Source: Tomitella gaofuii (GTDB taxonomy: Bacteria; Actinomycetota; Actinomycetes; Mycobacteriales; Mycobacteriaceae). Taken from it: a DNA stretch of 64,000 nt. The notes beneath the pieces are model-generated. The model was not told where the DNA came from and searched no databases. It saw nothing but the letters and a program-made list of their open reading frames with translations. A program made the translations under genes and the position numbers. Location: the NCBI RefSeq assembly GCF_014126825.1, contig NZ_CP059900.1, positions 806,001-870,000 on the forward strand, written 5' to 3'. This document shows positions 29,456 through 38,176 of the stretch, piece after piece (the stretch's first letter is position 1; every line of letters begins with the position of its first letter).

Positions 29456-32400
29456 GGGCGCTGTCGTGGCGGATAACGGGATTGCACAGGCGGAGGCGGC
29501 GTGGGCCGCGGGCACGGTCGTGGCCGTCCTCGGTCCGGTGTCGGTGCTGCGGGACGGCGCGCTGATGCCCGTGCCAGGCCGTCGCCCGCGAACGCTCGTC
29601 GCGGCGTTGGCCCTCGACGCCGGCCGGTTCATCAGCGCCGCATCGCTGATCGACGAGGTCTGGGGTGATGCGTTGCCCCGGGATCCGATGAATGCGCTGC
29701 ACACTCAATTGTCCCGGCTGCGGGCACTGCTCCCGGACGGAGCCCTGGAACAGGGGCCGGCCGGATATCGGCTGGCGCTGGCCCGCAGCGAGGTGGACCT
29801 GTCGGCGGCGGAGGACGGGATCGGCCACGCCGAGGCCGCGGCGCGGCGGGGCGAGGCGTCGCCGGCCCTCGCGCTGCTGGACCTGGTCACCGCGCCGATG
29901 CGCGGCGTGCCGGGGGACGACCTGCCGGACGGCCCGGTGCGTGACGCACTGCGCGCGAGCGCATTCCGGATGCAGGAACGCGCGGAGGCGGTGTATGTCG
30001 ACGGGGCGATGGCGGCCGGCAGGTACGCGGATGCATTGCCGCTGCTGCGTGCGCTCTGCGAGCGCCGGCCGATGGACGAACCCACGCACGCGAAGCTCAT
30101 GCGGGTGCTTGCGGAGACGGGGCGCGGCAACGAGGCGGTCGCGCTGTACGCGCAGCTCCGCTCGAGGCTGGCGGACGGGCTCGGCACCGACCCGTCCGAG
30201 GAGTTGAGCGCCGTGCACGTGGCGATCCTGCGCGGCGAACTGGGCGGTATGCCGGCCGAGGGCGGTGACGACGATGCGTCGGCGACGGCCACCGCGCCGT
30301 GGTCGATCGGGCTGCGCGCGGAGCCGAACGCGCTCATCGGACGCGACGCGGATCTGGCAGCGGTGCATGCGCTGCTCGAATCGTCGCGCGTCGTCACGAT
30401 CCTGGGCCCCGGCGGCACCGGGAAGACCCGGCTGGCCAACAGGGCGGGCGCGACGCACGCGGAGCACGGCCGGGTGGCGCTGGTGGAATTGGTCGGCGTG
30501 CGCAGCGGCGAGGACGTGGCGGCCGCCGTCGCCGGCACGCTGGGTCTGGGCGACGCGGACCGGTTGATGATGGAACCGGTGACACGTCGGCAGTCGCGTG
30601 CGTCGGCGGACCCGCGGGACAGGCTGAAGCAGTCCTTGGCGTCCACTCCCACGCTGCTGATCCTGGACAACTGCGAACAGGTCGTCGGCGCCTGCGCGGA
30701 CCTCGTCGCGGATCTCATCGCGTCGTGTCGCCGCCTGACCGTCCTGACGACGAGCCGCATCCCGCTCATGATCGCCGCGGAGTGGACGTATCCGCTGGCC
30801 CCATTGTCGGTGGCGCCTGCGGGCCCCGGTGGCGGGGGCCCCGTGAACGGGGGCTCGCCGGCGACGGAGTTGTTCGCGGCGCGGGCGCGCGCGGTGCGGC
30901 CCTCGGTGCGCCTCGACGACGCGGCGGTGGCGCGGTTGTGCTCCGCCCTGGACGGGCTGCCGCTGGCGATCGAACTCGCGGCGGCGCGCGTCCGCACCAT
31001 GAGCGTGGAGCAGATCAACGCACGCCTCATCGACCGGTTCGCTCTGCTCAACACCGGCGATCGGGCGGCGCCGCACCGTCACCGCACCCTGCACGCGGTG
31101 ATCGACTGGAGCTGGAACCTCCTCGACGCCCGCGAGCAGGACGCGATGCGCCGGCTCTGCTATTTCCCCGGAGGTTTCGGGATCGATGCCGCGCGCCGGG
31201 TGATAGGAGGCCGGGACGGTGGTGGCACGGCGACGGGAGGACCGGACGCCGCGGTGGACGATGCGATCACGGGGCTGGTCGAGCAGTCCATGCTCGAGGT
31301 CGCCGAGGTGGACGAGCCGTCGGGGCTGCGTCATCACATGTTGGAGACCGTGCGCGAGTTCGGATTGCAGCGGCTCGAATCCCGGCCCGGGGAACGTGAC
31401 GATGTGGAGGAGCTCTTCTGCGAGTGGGCCGCGGAAGCGTCCACGCGGATCACCGAACAGATCCTCCGCGGAGGCACCGCCGAGTCCATGATCGAGATCG
31501 AGGTCGAGCACGAGAACCTCGTATTCGTTCTGCGCGCGGCCCTGGAATCGGGGCGGACCGCGGTGGTGCTGCCGGTGTTCACCGTGCTGTCGGTCTTCTG
31601 GTCCATCCGGGGCTCCCACCCGGAGGCGGCCCTGTGGAGCGAGCGCGTGCAGGCGCACTGGAATGCGCTCGAGGCCCGCGCCCAGGACGCGGGCCGCGAG
31701 CGGACGGCGTGGGCCCACGACGCGGCGATCGACACCGACGTGCTGTACCTGGCGCTGCTCATCGTCATCGGCTACCAGCTTTTCCTCAACGACCGCCGCG
31801 CGATCGCGCGGACGCGTGGCCGCATCCGGACACTGCTGCGTACCCGGCCGCCGTCGAGTGCGGAGGCCGGGTACCTCGCACGGCTGGCGACGGTGACGCG
31901 GCCGACGCGGCTCGGGCGGATGTTCGCGCGCGGAGCGCGCTCGGGCGAGTCGGGTGTACAGGCCCTCGCCCGTTCCTTCCGCGCCAATGCGCACGAGAAC
32001 GCGGGACGCTGGACCGCGGCCCGGCGCGACGCGTCAGCGGCCCTGGACCTGGCGCGTCAGCGGGGCGACCGGTGGAGCGAGGGGATGGCCGCGCAGATGC
32101 TCGGCCAGTTGTCGGGGCAGGCCGGCCGTCACCGTGACGCGGTGGACTACTACCGGCTGGCCGCGAAGGTCCTGTGGGAGGTGCATGCTTACGAGGAGAG
32201 CATCCAGATGCGCGGGTTCATCGCGGCCGCCCTGGTCGGTGCGGGGCAGCCGGAGGCCGGGCGCCGCGAGGCCCTCGCCGCGCGCGGAGCGGGCGAGGTG
32301 GTCGGGGCGGCGGCGCCGGGCGGGCGCCACCCTGACGCGCAGTACCGCGCGGCGATCGCGGCGGCCCTGGCGGAGGCGGACCTGGCGGATGGCGATGTGG

Positions 32401-32924
32401 ACGGCGGTCTGCGCCGGTACCGGGAGGCCGTGGAGGACGGCATCGGCGTGCACGGCACCGAGCGGTCGGCGGCTGTCGACCCGTACATGGGTCTGCTCAT
32501 CGCGGCGGCCACCTGCGCGCATGCCGCCGGGGGGCACGCGGCGGCCGCCTGCGAGTTCGCGCGGCTCCTGGCGCGCGGGGTAGTGCCCCGGCTCACCTCC
32601 GGCATCGCGGGATCACGGGAGTCGGTGGTGGATCTGCCCGTCACCGCGGCGGTCTTGCTGGCGATGACCGTGGCGGAGTTCGTCGGCGGTGTCGGTACGG
32701 AAGCTCCTGCCAGGTTCGCCCGAGAGCTGGCACTCGCCGAGCGGGCGCACGCGCGGCAGGACTATCCGTCGATGAGCATCGGCCGGTGGACGGACGCGGC
32801 CCGGCACGCCGCCGGTGATACGGAGGTGGAGGCGGCACAGCGGCGTGCCGCGGGGCTGGTGGGTCCGGCGCTGGTCCGGGAGCTTCTCGCCGCACTGAGC
32901 CGCGACCGGCCCGCGCTCGGATGA
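29454..32924 (+). CDS. SARP/AfsR-type regulator: DNA-binding + BTAD + NTPase + TPR
   Basis: 1156-aa transcription regulator. Order: winged-helix OmpR-like DNA-binding domain (about 25-100, FISAASLIDEVWG), bacterial transcriptional activation domain (about 105-260), STAND/NB-ARC-type NTPase with Walker A GPGGTGKT near 316-324 and Walker B LLILDNCE near 400, the LPLAIELAAARVR segment, then TPR-like helices to the end. No LuxR-type HTH is present. SARP regulators usually activate secondary metabolism or stress genes, but no biosynthetic cluster is visible nearby. GTG 29466 may be the true start, because a -10-like TACGAT overlaps ATG 29454. Confidence 0.87.
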   Translation: MGAVVADNGIAQAEAAWAAGTVVAVLGPVSVLRDGALMPVPGRRPRTLVAALALDAGRFISAASLIDEVWGDALPRDPMNALHTQLSRLRALLPDGALEQGPAGYRLALARSEVDLSAAEDGIGHAEAAARRGEASPALALLDLVTAPMRGVPGDDLPDGPVRDALRASAFRMQERAEAVYVDGAMAAGRYADALPLLRALCERRPMDEPTHAKLMRVLAETGRGNEAVALYAQLRSRLADGLGTDPSEELSAVHVAILRGELGGMPAEGGDDDASATATAPWSIGLRAEPNALIGRDADLAAVHALLESSRVVTILGPGGTGKTRLANRAGATHAEHGRVALVELVGVRSGEDVAAAVAGTLGLGDADRLMMEPVTRRQSRASADPRDRLKQSLASTPTLLILDNCEQVVGACADLVADLIASCRRLTVLTTSRIPLMIAAEWTYPLAPLSVAPAGPGGGGPVNGGSPATELFAARARAVRPSVRLDDAAVARLCSALDGLPLAIELAAARVRTMSVEQINARLIDRFALLNTGDRAAPHRHRTLHAVIDWSWNLLDAREQDAMRRLCYFPGGFGIDAARRVIGGRDGGGTATGGPDAAVDDAITGLVEQSMLEVAEVDEPSGLRHHMLETVREFGLQRLESRPGERDDVEELFCEWAAEASTRITEQILRGGTAESMIEIEVEHENLVFVLRAALESGRTAVVLPVFTVLSVFWSIRGSHPEAALWSERVQAHWNALEARAQDAGRERTAWAHDAAIDTDVLYLALLIVIGYQLFLNDRRAIARTRGRIRTLLRTRPPSSAEAGYLARLATVTRPTRLGRMFARGARSGESGVQALARSFRANAHENAGRWTAARRDASAALDLARQRGDRWSEGMAAQMLGQLSGQAGRHRDAVDYYRLAAKVLWEVHAYEESIQMRGFIAAALVGAGQPEAGRREALAARGAGEVVGAAAPGGRHPDAQYRAAIAAALAEADLADGDVDGGLRRYREAVEDGIGVHGTERSAAVDPYMGLLIAAATCAHAAGGHAAAACEFARLLARGVVPRLTSGIAGSRESVVDLPVTAAVLLAMTVAEFVGGVGTEAPARFARELALAERAHARQDYPSMSIGRWTDAARHAAGDTEVEAAQRRAAGLVGPALVRELLAALSRDRPALG

Positions 32925-32966
32925 GCACGGGCCGGCCGCGTTCGGAGGTCGCTCCCGACGGAACCG

Positions 32967-33824
32967 TCAGGCCTTGCGCATGTAGGCGCGCACGGTGATC
33001 GGCGCCATGACGAGCACCACGACGGCGGCGGCGATGAGTGTCCAGGCCACCTCCATGCCCACGTGCCCGTTGTTGGCGAGCTCCCGGACGGCGCTCACCA
33101 GGTGCGAGACCGGGTTGATCTTGACGAAGCCCTGCAGCCAGCCGGGCATGGTCTCGACCGGGACGAACGCGTTGGACATGAACGTGAGGGGGAACAGCAC
33201 GATCATCGACACGCCCTGCACCGTCGACGCCTTGTTCATCACCACGCCCATGAACGCGAAGATCCAGCTGATGGCCCAGGCGCACACGATCACGAGGACG
33301 CCCGCCGCGATGACGCCGAGCACGCTGCCGCCGGGGCGGTAGCCCATGATCAGGCCCACGATGAACGTGATCACGGTGGCCAGCGTGTAGCGCACGACGT
33401 CGGCCGAGAGCGCCCCGGACAGCGGCGCGATGCGTGCGATCGGCAGCGATTTGAACCGGTCGAACACGCCCTTGTCCATGTCCTCGCGCAGCTGCGTCCC
33501 GGTGACGATGGACGCGGTGATCACCGTCTGCACCAGGATGCCGGGGATCACCAGCGGGAGGTAGTCGTCGACGGCGCCGGAGATCGCCCCGCCGAAGATG
33601 TAGGTGAACATCAGCGTGAAGATGACCGGCTGGACCACAACGTCGAAGAACTGCTCCGGGTTGTGCTTGAACTTGAGCAGCCCGCGGTAGGCCATGGTGC
33701 GGGTGTGCGAGAGCGTCTGTCGCAGGCTCACGGTGTTGGAGGCTTCCGCCGCCCGGCGCGGCACCGAATGCGTGGCGGGGCCGGCGGACTGCGGCGGGGC
33801 GGGGCTGGTGGTCGTGGTGGTCAT
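32967..33824 (-). CDS. ABC-2 type export permease, DrrB-like
   Basis: 285 aa with six membrane helices in an ABC-2 fold. The leading GPATHSVPRRAAEASNTVSL and the motif MAYRGLLKFKHNPEQFFDVVVQPVIFTLMF are typical of daunorubicin-resistance DrrB and mycobacterial PDIM-exporter relatives. With the ATPase it should export a lipid or drug, or provide self-resistance; the substrate is unknown. Its start overlaps the ATPase stop by 4 bases. Third gene of the tetR-drrA-drrB unit. Confidence 0.9.
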   Translation of the reverse strand: MTTTTTSPAPPQSAGPATHSVPRRAAEASNTVSLRQTLSHTRTMAYRGLLKFKHNPEQFFDVVVQPVIFTLMFTYIFGGAISGAVDDYLPLVIPGILVQTVITASIVTGTQLREDMDKGVFDRFKSLPIARIAPLSGALSADVVRYTLATVITFIVGLIMGYRPGGSVLGVIAAGVLVIVCAWAISWIFAFMGVVMNKASTVQGVSMIVLFPLTFMSNAFVPVETMPGWLQGFVKINPVSHLVSAVRELANNGHVGMEVAWTLIAAAVVVLVMAPITVRAYMRKA

Positions 33825-34864
33825 GCTGCGTCCCCGTTCTGTGCGGATCCGGCGTCGGCGGTGCCGGGGGTGGCGCCATCGGAGTCGGCAGGCGTGCCGG
33901 TGATGGTGAGGAACACCTCGTCGAGGCTGGGCTTCTGCACCGTCAGTTCGGCGGTGGTGATGCCGTGCTCGCGCAGGTGGATGAGCAGTTCAGGTGTCTG
34001 TCCCGGGTCGATCATCGGGGCCGTGAGCCGGCCCGACTCGGCGGTGACGCCCACGGGCGTGTCCAGGGCCTCGGAGATGATCGCCCGCGCGCGGTCGCTC
34101 TGCGCCGGGTCGGCGAGGGTGATCTGCAGCGACGAGCCGCCGATCGACGCTTTGAGATCGTCCGCGGTGCCGTCGGCCACCACCCGGCCGTGGTCGATGA
34201 CGGCGATGCGGTCCGCGAGCTGGTCGGCCTCGTCCAGGTACTGGGTGGTGAGCAGCACCGTGGATCCGCCGGCGACGAGCCCGCGGATGGTCTCCCACAT
34301 CTGGGTGCGCGCGTGCGGGTCCAGGCCGGTCGTGGGCTCGTCCAGGTAGAGCAGCGGCGGCGCGGAGATGAGGCTGGCCGCCAGGTCGAGCCGGCGGCGC
34401 ATGCCCCCGGAGAAGTTCTTCAGCGGCCGTGCCGCGGCCTCCACCAGATTGAACTCCTCGAGCAGCTCGGCAGCGCGTCGACGGGCGTCCCGGCGGCTCA
34501 GGCCCAGCAGCCGCGAGAAGACGACGAGGTTCTCGGTGGCGGACAGGTCCTCGTCCACCGACGCGTACTGACCGGTGACGCCGATGAGCGAGCGCACCGC
34601 GGTCGGTGCGCGGCGCACGTCGTGCCCGAAGATCCGGGCCTCGCCGGAGGTGGCGCGCAGGAGCGTGGCGAGCATGCGGATGGTGGTCGTCTTGCCGGCG
34701 CCGTTGGGGCCGAGGACCCCGTAGACGGTGCCGGTGGGAACGGTGAGGCTGACGCCGTCGACCGCGCGGAATCCGCCGAACTCCTTGACCAGGTCGACGG
34801 CCTCGATGGCCGGCGTGCTTGCGGTGGCGGCGGACTGCGGGTCCGCCAGTGCTGTTGCTGTCAT
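33821..34864 (-). CDS. ABC transporter ATP-binding protein, DrrA-like
   Basis: 347 aa. Walker A GPNGAGKTT, Q-loop VTGQYASVDEDLS, signature SGGMRRRLDLAASL, Walker B LLYLDEPTTGLD, and a C-terminal DUF4162-type domain with IRGLVAGG...LLTTQYLDEADQLAD preceding it. It powers the adjacent permease. It is 79 bases downstream of the TetR gene, in a gap containing repeated 13-base motifs, so control by that repressor is likely. Confidence 0.93.
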   Translation of the reverse strand: MTATALADPQSAATASTPAIEAVDLVKEFGGFRAVDGVSLTVPTGTVYGVLGPNGAGKTTTIRMLATLLRATSGEARIFGHDVRRAPTAVRSLIGVTGQYASVDEDLSATENLVVFSRLLGLSRRDARRRAAELLEEFNLVEAAARPLKNFSGGMRRRLDLAASLISAPPLLYLDEPTTGLDPHARTQMWETIRGLVAGGSTVLLTTQYLDEADQLADRIAVIDHGRVVADGTADDLKASIGGSSLQITLADPAQSDRARAIISEALDTPVGVTAESGRLTAPMIDPGQTPELLIHLREHGITTAELTVQKPSLDEVFLTITGTPADSDGATPGTADAGSAQNGDAA

Positions 34865-34881
34865 GCCGACCAGCGTGGGGG

Positions 34882-34926
34882 CGCCCGCTTGCAGAACCCT
34901 TGCACGCCGTGTCCGCCCGCTTGCAG
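34882..34926. repeat. direct 13-bp repeat in tetR-drrA gap
   Basis: CGCCCGCTTGCAG occurs at 34882-34894 and exactly again at 34914-34926, 32 bases apart. A third partial copy of its core (CTTGCA) lies between them. It sits just upstream of the drrA-like start on the minus strand. The repeated spacing suggests a regulator-binding site, most simply for the TetR protein, but this is inference. Confidence 0.5.
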
Positions 34927-34943
34927 GCGTCGTGCGGCGCCGT

Positions 34944-35552
34944 TCATCCGCGGTCGAGGATGCCGCGCAGCAGCAGGTCGATCATGCGCTTCGCCGACTG
35001 CGCGGCGTCGTCCGCGTCGCGCAGGCACACGGCGAAGATCGCGGCGCCGGCGACGGCGTCGATGATCGTGTCGACGTCGAGGCCCGGGCGGGCCGCGCCC
35101 GCGGCGGCGGCCTCGTCGAGCAGTCGGCCGAGCGCCGCACGCAGCGGGTCGAGTTGCTCGATGACCAGACGCCTGTGCAGCTCCGGGTCGGATCGGGTCT
35201 CGGCGATCAGCCCCGGCACGCCCGCGCGCGCCGCGGGGGCGCCGAACAGCCCGTATGCGCCGGAGACGAGCGTGGAGACCGCGCCGATCAGGTCGTCCGC
35301 GGGAAGGTCGCCGGGGTCGACGGACGGGTAGACGGCGTCGTGGATGATCTGGGCCCTCGAGCTCCATCGCCGGTTGATGGCGGGGCGGCCGACCCCGGAG
35401 CGCGTGGCGATCGCGTCGATGCTCGTGCGGTTGTATCCGCGTTCCTCGAGCAGTGCGCGGGCGGCGTGCACTGCGGCGGCGTCGATGTCGGGATTGCGCT
35501 GTGTCCCCGCCCGGTGCGGCCTTCCGTGCACCGGGCCGCCGACGTATTCCAT
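34944..35552 (-). CDS. TetR-family transcriptional regulator
   Basis: About 203 aa. The N-terminal HTH reads AARALLEERGYNRTSIDAIATRSGVGRPAINRRW; note Asn in place of the usual Tyr in the recognition helix. The C-terminal ligand domain (LIAETRSDPELHRRL) is of the TetR_C_11-like type. I chose ATG 35552 because GGAG lies five bases upstream; in-frame ATG 35579 and GTG 35597 would extend it. First gene of the unit with the DrrAB-like exporter, and its likely repressor. Confidence 0.85.
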   Translation of the reverse strand: MEYVGGPVHGRPHRAGTQRNPDIDAAAVHAARALLEERGYNRTSIDAIATRSGVGRPAINRRWSSRAQIIHDAVYPSVDPGDLPADDLIGAVSTLVSGAYGLFGAPAARAGVPGLIAETRSDPELHRRLVIEQLDPLRAALGRLLDEAAAAGAARPGLDVDTIIDAVAGAAIFAVCLRDADDAAQSAKRMIDLLLRGILDRG

Positions 35553-35916
35553 CCGCTCCACGTCCTGGTCACCCCTCATTTGTGATCCACTGCACATCGC
35601 ATTCTGTGTCGTTACAGTGTGTCATTACTGCGTGGGGATTGCGATGCGACGAGGTATTCGAAGGGTGCGGATGCCGGACGGCGCATCGGACACGGGAACG
35701 GGTTTCACCGGGGTCGCACTGCCGTCGGAGTCCCGGTCGGACTCGGGCGACCTCGTAGGCCGCTTCCGGCGTCGGCCGTCGGCGCCGACGCGCGGCCGGA
35801 GGCGGGGAGGGGTACTCCGCCGCGCCGACGGGACGCGGACCGGCGAGGACGCCGCGCGGCTGTGGCACGAACCGGAGCGCGCGCCGGATCCTCCCGGATT
35901 CTGCCTGGTCCCGCGT
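35553..35916. other. 364-base gap between tetR and menE
   Basis: No convincing gene; open frames here lack family resemblance and have shadow-like Arg/Pro composition. The part nearest tetR (35580-35640) is comparatively AT-rich and probably carries its promoter. It includes direct repeats TGTGTCGTTAC (35605-35615) and TGTGTCATTAC (35618-35628), which may be operator half-sites. Confidence 0.4.
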
Positions 35917-37119
35917 TCAGCCGCCGGTCAACCGGGCAAGCAGCGCCCGCCGATCCACCTTGCCGATCCCGCGCAGGGGCAGTGCGTCCACCACGAACAT
36001 CTCGCGCGGGGCAGCGCGGGGGCCGAGTTCCTGCGCGACGGCGGAGCGCAGCGATTCCAGCGTGGGGGCCCCGGCGGCTCCGGGGGCGTCCGCCGCGGCG
36101 TCCCGAACGACGGCGACGGCGACCCGCCGGCCGAGCCGGTCGTCGGGCAGCCCGACCACCGCGCACGCGCGTACGCCCGGCACCCGCTCGAGCACGGCCT
36201 CGACCACCTGCGGCACGACGGTGAGCCCGCCGGTCGTGATCGCCTCGTCCAGCCGGCCCGTCACCGTGAGCACGTCGCCGTCGAACTCCCCGGCATCATC
36301 GGTGCGGAACCAGCCGGGCTCGGAGAACGCGGGATGGCCCGGCGCGCCCAGGTAGCCGGCGGCCACCACCGGCCCGCCCAGCACGATCCGGGAGGTGCCC
36401 GGCTCGATCCGCACGCGCACCCCGTCCAGCGGCACGCCGTCGTAGACGCACCCGCCGCACGTTTCGCTCATCCCGTAGGTGCGCACCAACGCCAGTCCGG
36501 CCGCTGCGGCGCGCTCACGCAGCGCGCCCGGTGTCGCGGCGCCGCCGACGAGGATCGCGTCGAAGGTGCGCAGGGCGTCCACAGCGCCCGGGTCGTCGAG
36601 GGCCTTGACGAGCTGGGTGGGCACCAGCGACGTGTAGCGGCGGCCGGCGGGCATGCGTCGGGTCGCCGCGACGAGGTCCTCCGGGGCGAAGCCGCGTGTG
36701 ACGTCGACGATCACCGGTTCCGTGCCGGCGACGACCGAGCGCACCAGGATCTGCATCCCCGCGATGTGGTGCGGGGGCAGCGGCAGGAGCCAGGTTCCCG
36801 GCCCGCCGAGCCTGTCCTGTGTGGCGCGCGCACCGGCGACGAGCGCGGAGCCGGTGAGCAGTGCGCCTTTGGGAGTGCCGGTCGTGCCCGAGGTGGCGAC
36901 GATCATGGCCACCGCCTCGTCGACGACGGAACCGGGCGGTAGCGCGTCGGTGAGGCGGCCGGCTTCGCGCGGGTCGTCGGCGGGGACCGGCAGAAGGGCG
37001 TCACCGTCGCCGTCGAGGGCCCGGGCGATGCGGGGCAGCAGTGCGGCCGCCCGCGCGGTGGGCGGGACGGTCAACGCGGCGAGCCGGCGGCCTGCCGACG
37101 CCGGGCGCGGTTCGGTCAT
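35917..37119 (-). CDS. menE: o-succinylbenzoate--CoA ligase MenE
   Basis: ANL-superfamily enzyme activating o-succinylbenzoate with ATP and CoA in menaquinone synthesis. The protein is 400 aa, compact as in mycobacterial MenE (Rv0542c). It shows the P-loop ATSGTTGTPKGA, the A5 segment TYGMSETCGGCVYDG, the hinge TGRLDEAITTGG and the C-terminal catalytic Lys in GIGKVDR. ATG 37119 was chosen over the longer frame, whose first 106 residues are Arg/Ser-rich shadow. It follows the DUF3349 gene by 7 bases. Confidence 0.95.
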   Translation of the reverse strand: MTEPRPASAGRRLAALTVPPTARAAALLPRIARALDGDGDALLPVPADDPREAGRLTDALPPGSVVDEAVAMIVATSGTTGTPKGALLTGSALVAGARATQDRLGGPGTWLLPLPPHHIAGMQILVRSVVAGTEPVIVDVTRGFAPEDLVAATRRMPAGRRYTSLVPTQLVKALDDPGAVDALRTFDAILVGGAATPGALRERAAAAGLALVRTYGMSETCGGCVYDGVPLDGVRVRIEPGTSRIVLGGPVVAAGYLGAPGHPAFSEPGWFRTDDAGEFDGDVLTVTGRLDEAITTGGLTVVPQVVEAVLERVPGVRACAVVGLPDDRLGRRVAVAVVRDAAADAPGAAGAPTLESLRSAVAQELGPRAAPREMFVVDALPLRGIGKVDRRALLARLTGG

Positions 37120-37126
37120 CGGCAGG

Positions 37127-37480
37127 TCAGCGGTCGCGCCGGGAGTGCTGTTCGTGCGGGGTCGAGTGCTGGTCCCGCGGCGACCAGTGCATGTGCGCCA
37201 GGGGCCAGCCGCCCTCGACCAGGTGTGCGCGCACCCGGTTGACGTCGCGCTCCGCCGGCATCTCGTTGGTGATCTTCGTGATGAGCACCTGGATGTCCGC
37301 CTTGGTGACGGGAAGGTCCCCGCGGGACACGAGCTCGTCCGCCACCATCGCGACCTCGTCGTGTGTGAGGCGGCGTTCGAGCAGGGCGAGCAGCGGGATG
37401 TAGTCCTGCTCGGGGACGCCCTCGGGGTAGCCGGCACGCAGCCAGTCGACCACGGCTCCGACGATCGGAGGAAAACTCAT
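37127..37480 (-). CDS. DUF3349 protein, copy 2
   Basis: 117 aa; small helical protein of unknown function, homologous to M. tuberculosis Rv0543c, which is also next to menE. Core: VVDWLRAGYPEGVPEQDYIPLLALLERRLTHDEV, ending VEGGWPLA, plus a 20-residue His/Arg/Ser tail. ATG 37480 overlaps the upstream paralogue's stop by 4 bases. The two copies share the same LRAGYP-GVP-DY-PLLA pattern, so they arose by tandem duplication. Confidence 0.88.
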   Translation of the reverse strand: MSFPPIVGAVVDWLRAGYPEGVPEQDYIPLLALLERRLTHDEVAMVADELVSRGDLPVTKADIQVLITKITNEMPAERDVNRVRAHLVEGGWPLAHMHWSPRDQHSTPHEQHSRRDR

Positions 37481-37899
37481 GCGCCTTCCTCCTGGGCCGG
37501 AACAGGCTCCTCAGCGGGTCGAGGTTCCTCGGCGGGCGCGGGCGCCTGAGCGGGCTCGGCGTCCTGTGCGGCGCCGGTGCTCCGGAGCCACTCGGGGGCG
37601 TCGTCGATGCTCTCCGGGTCGGCCAGCGGCCACCCGCCCGCGGCGAGCCGCACCGCGACGCGCTTGACGTCGTCTTCGAGCGGAGACTCGCTGGTGAGTC
37701 GGACGATGGTGTCCTCGATCTCCGAGACCTCGATGGGGGTCTCCACGTCCTCGATGAGGGCGTCGACCACTTCGCGGATCTCCTCGTCGGTGAGCTTGTG
37801 CTGCAGCACCGCGAGCAACGGGAAATAGTCTTTGGGCGGCACACCGTCCGGGTACCCGGCGCGCAGCCATCCGGTCACGGCGGCTATCAGCGGGTGCAC
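37477..37899 (-). CDS. DUF3349 protein, copy 1
   Basis: 140 aa. Core VTGWLRAGYPDGVPPKDYFPLLAVLQHKLTDEEI, ending AAGGWPLADPESIDDAPEWLR. A C-terminal tail of about 35 residues rich in Pro/Glu/Ala (PAPAEEPRPAEE) is absent from the paralogue. GTG 37899 follows a strong AAGGAGGG by about seven bases. Function unknown; linkage to menE is conserved in mycobacteria. The divergent tails suggest the copies have separated in role or partner. Confidence 0.86.
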   Translation of the reverse strand: MHPLIAAVTGWLRAGYPDGVPPKDYFPLLAVLQHKLTDEEIREVVDALIEDVETPIEVSEIEDTIVRLTSESPLEDDVKRVAVRLAAGGWPLADPESIDDAPEWLRSTGAAQDAEPAQAPAPAEEPRPAEEPVPAQEEGA

Positions 37900-37918
37900 A
37901 CGCCCTCCTTCGGCTCGG

Positions 37919-38176
37919 TCAGTGCCCACCGGTGATGATGATCGCCGCGATGCCGGCCGTCACCGCGCAGACGACCAGGGCGAAGCAGGCGTAGGCGGCG
38001 GCCCGGCGGGCGGGCGAGGGGGCGGCGGTGGTGGGCTCGCCATTCTCGTCGACGCCTAGCGCACCACCGTAGAGGAACTTCAGTCCGACGGCGAATACGG
38101 CGGGGATGCCGGCCCCCAGGAGCAGGCCCACGGCGATGACCTGCCAGAGCGAGTTGAGGGTGTTGGTGAGGCTCAT
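37919..38176 (-). CDS. small two-helix membrane protein (Rv0544c-like)
   Basis: 85 aa with two membrane helices (about 8-33 and 62-84) joined by a loop containing [19 protein letters not shown] 38176 overlaps the pitA stop by 4 bases, with GGGAG upstream. M. tuberculosis has a small membrane gene, Rv0544c, between pitA and the menE region, so it is probably the same. Close coupling suggests a link with the phosphate transporter, but no activity is known. Confidence 0.8.
   Translation of the reverse strand: MSLTNTLNSLWQVIAVGLLLGAGIPAVFAVGLKFLYGGALGVDENGEPTTAAPSPARRAAAYACFALVVCAVTAGIAAIIITGGH

Noticed and set aside
29100-31994. 964-codon minus-strand frame across the SARP gene
   Set aside because: Composition and lack of motifs mark it as a shadow of the plus-strand regulator.
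35619-36224. Possible gene in the tetR-menE gap running into menE
   Set aside because: Most of it overlaps menE antisense, there is no ribosome site, and the product is Arg-rich low complexity.
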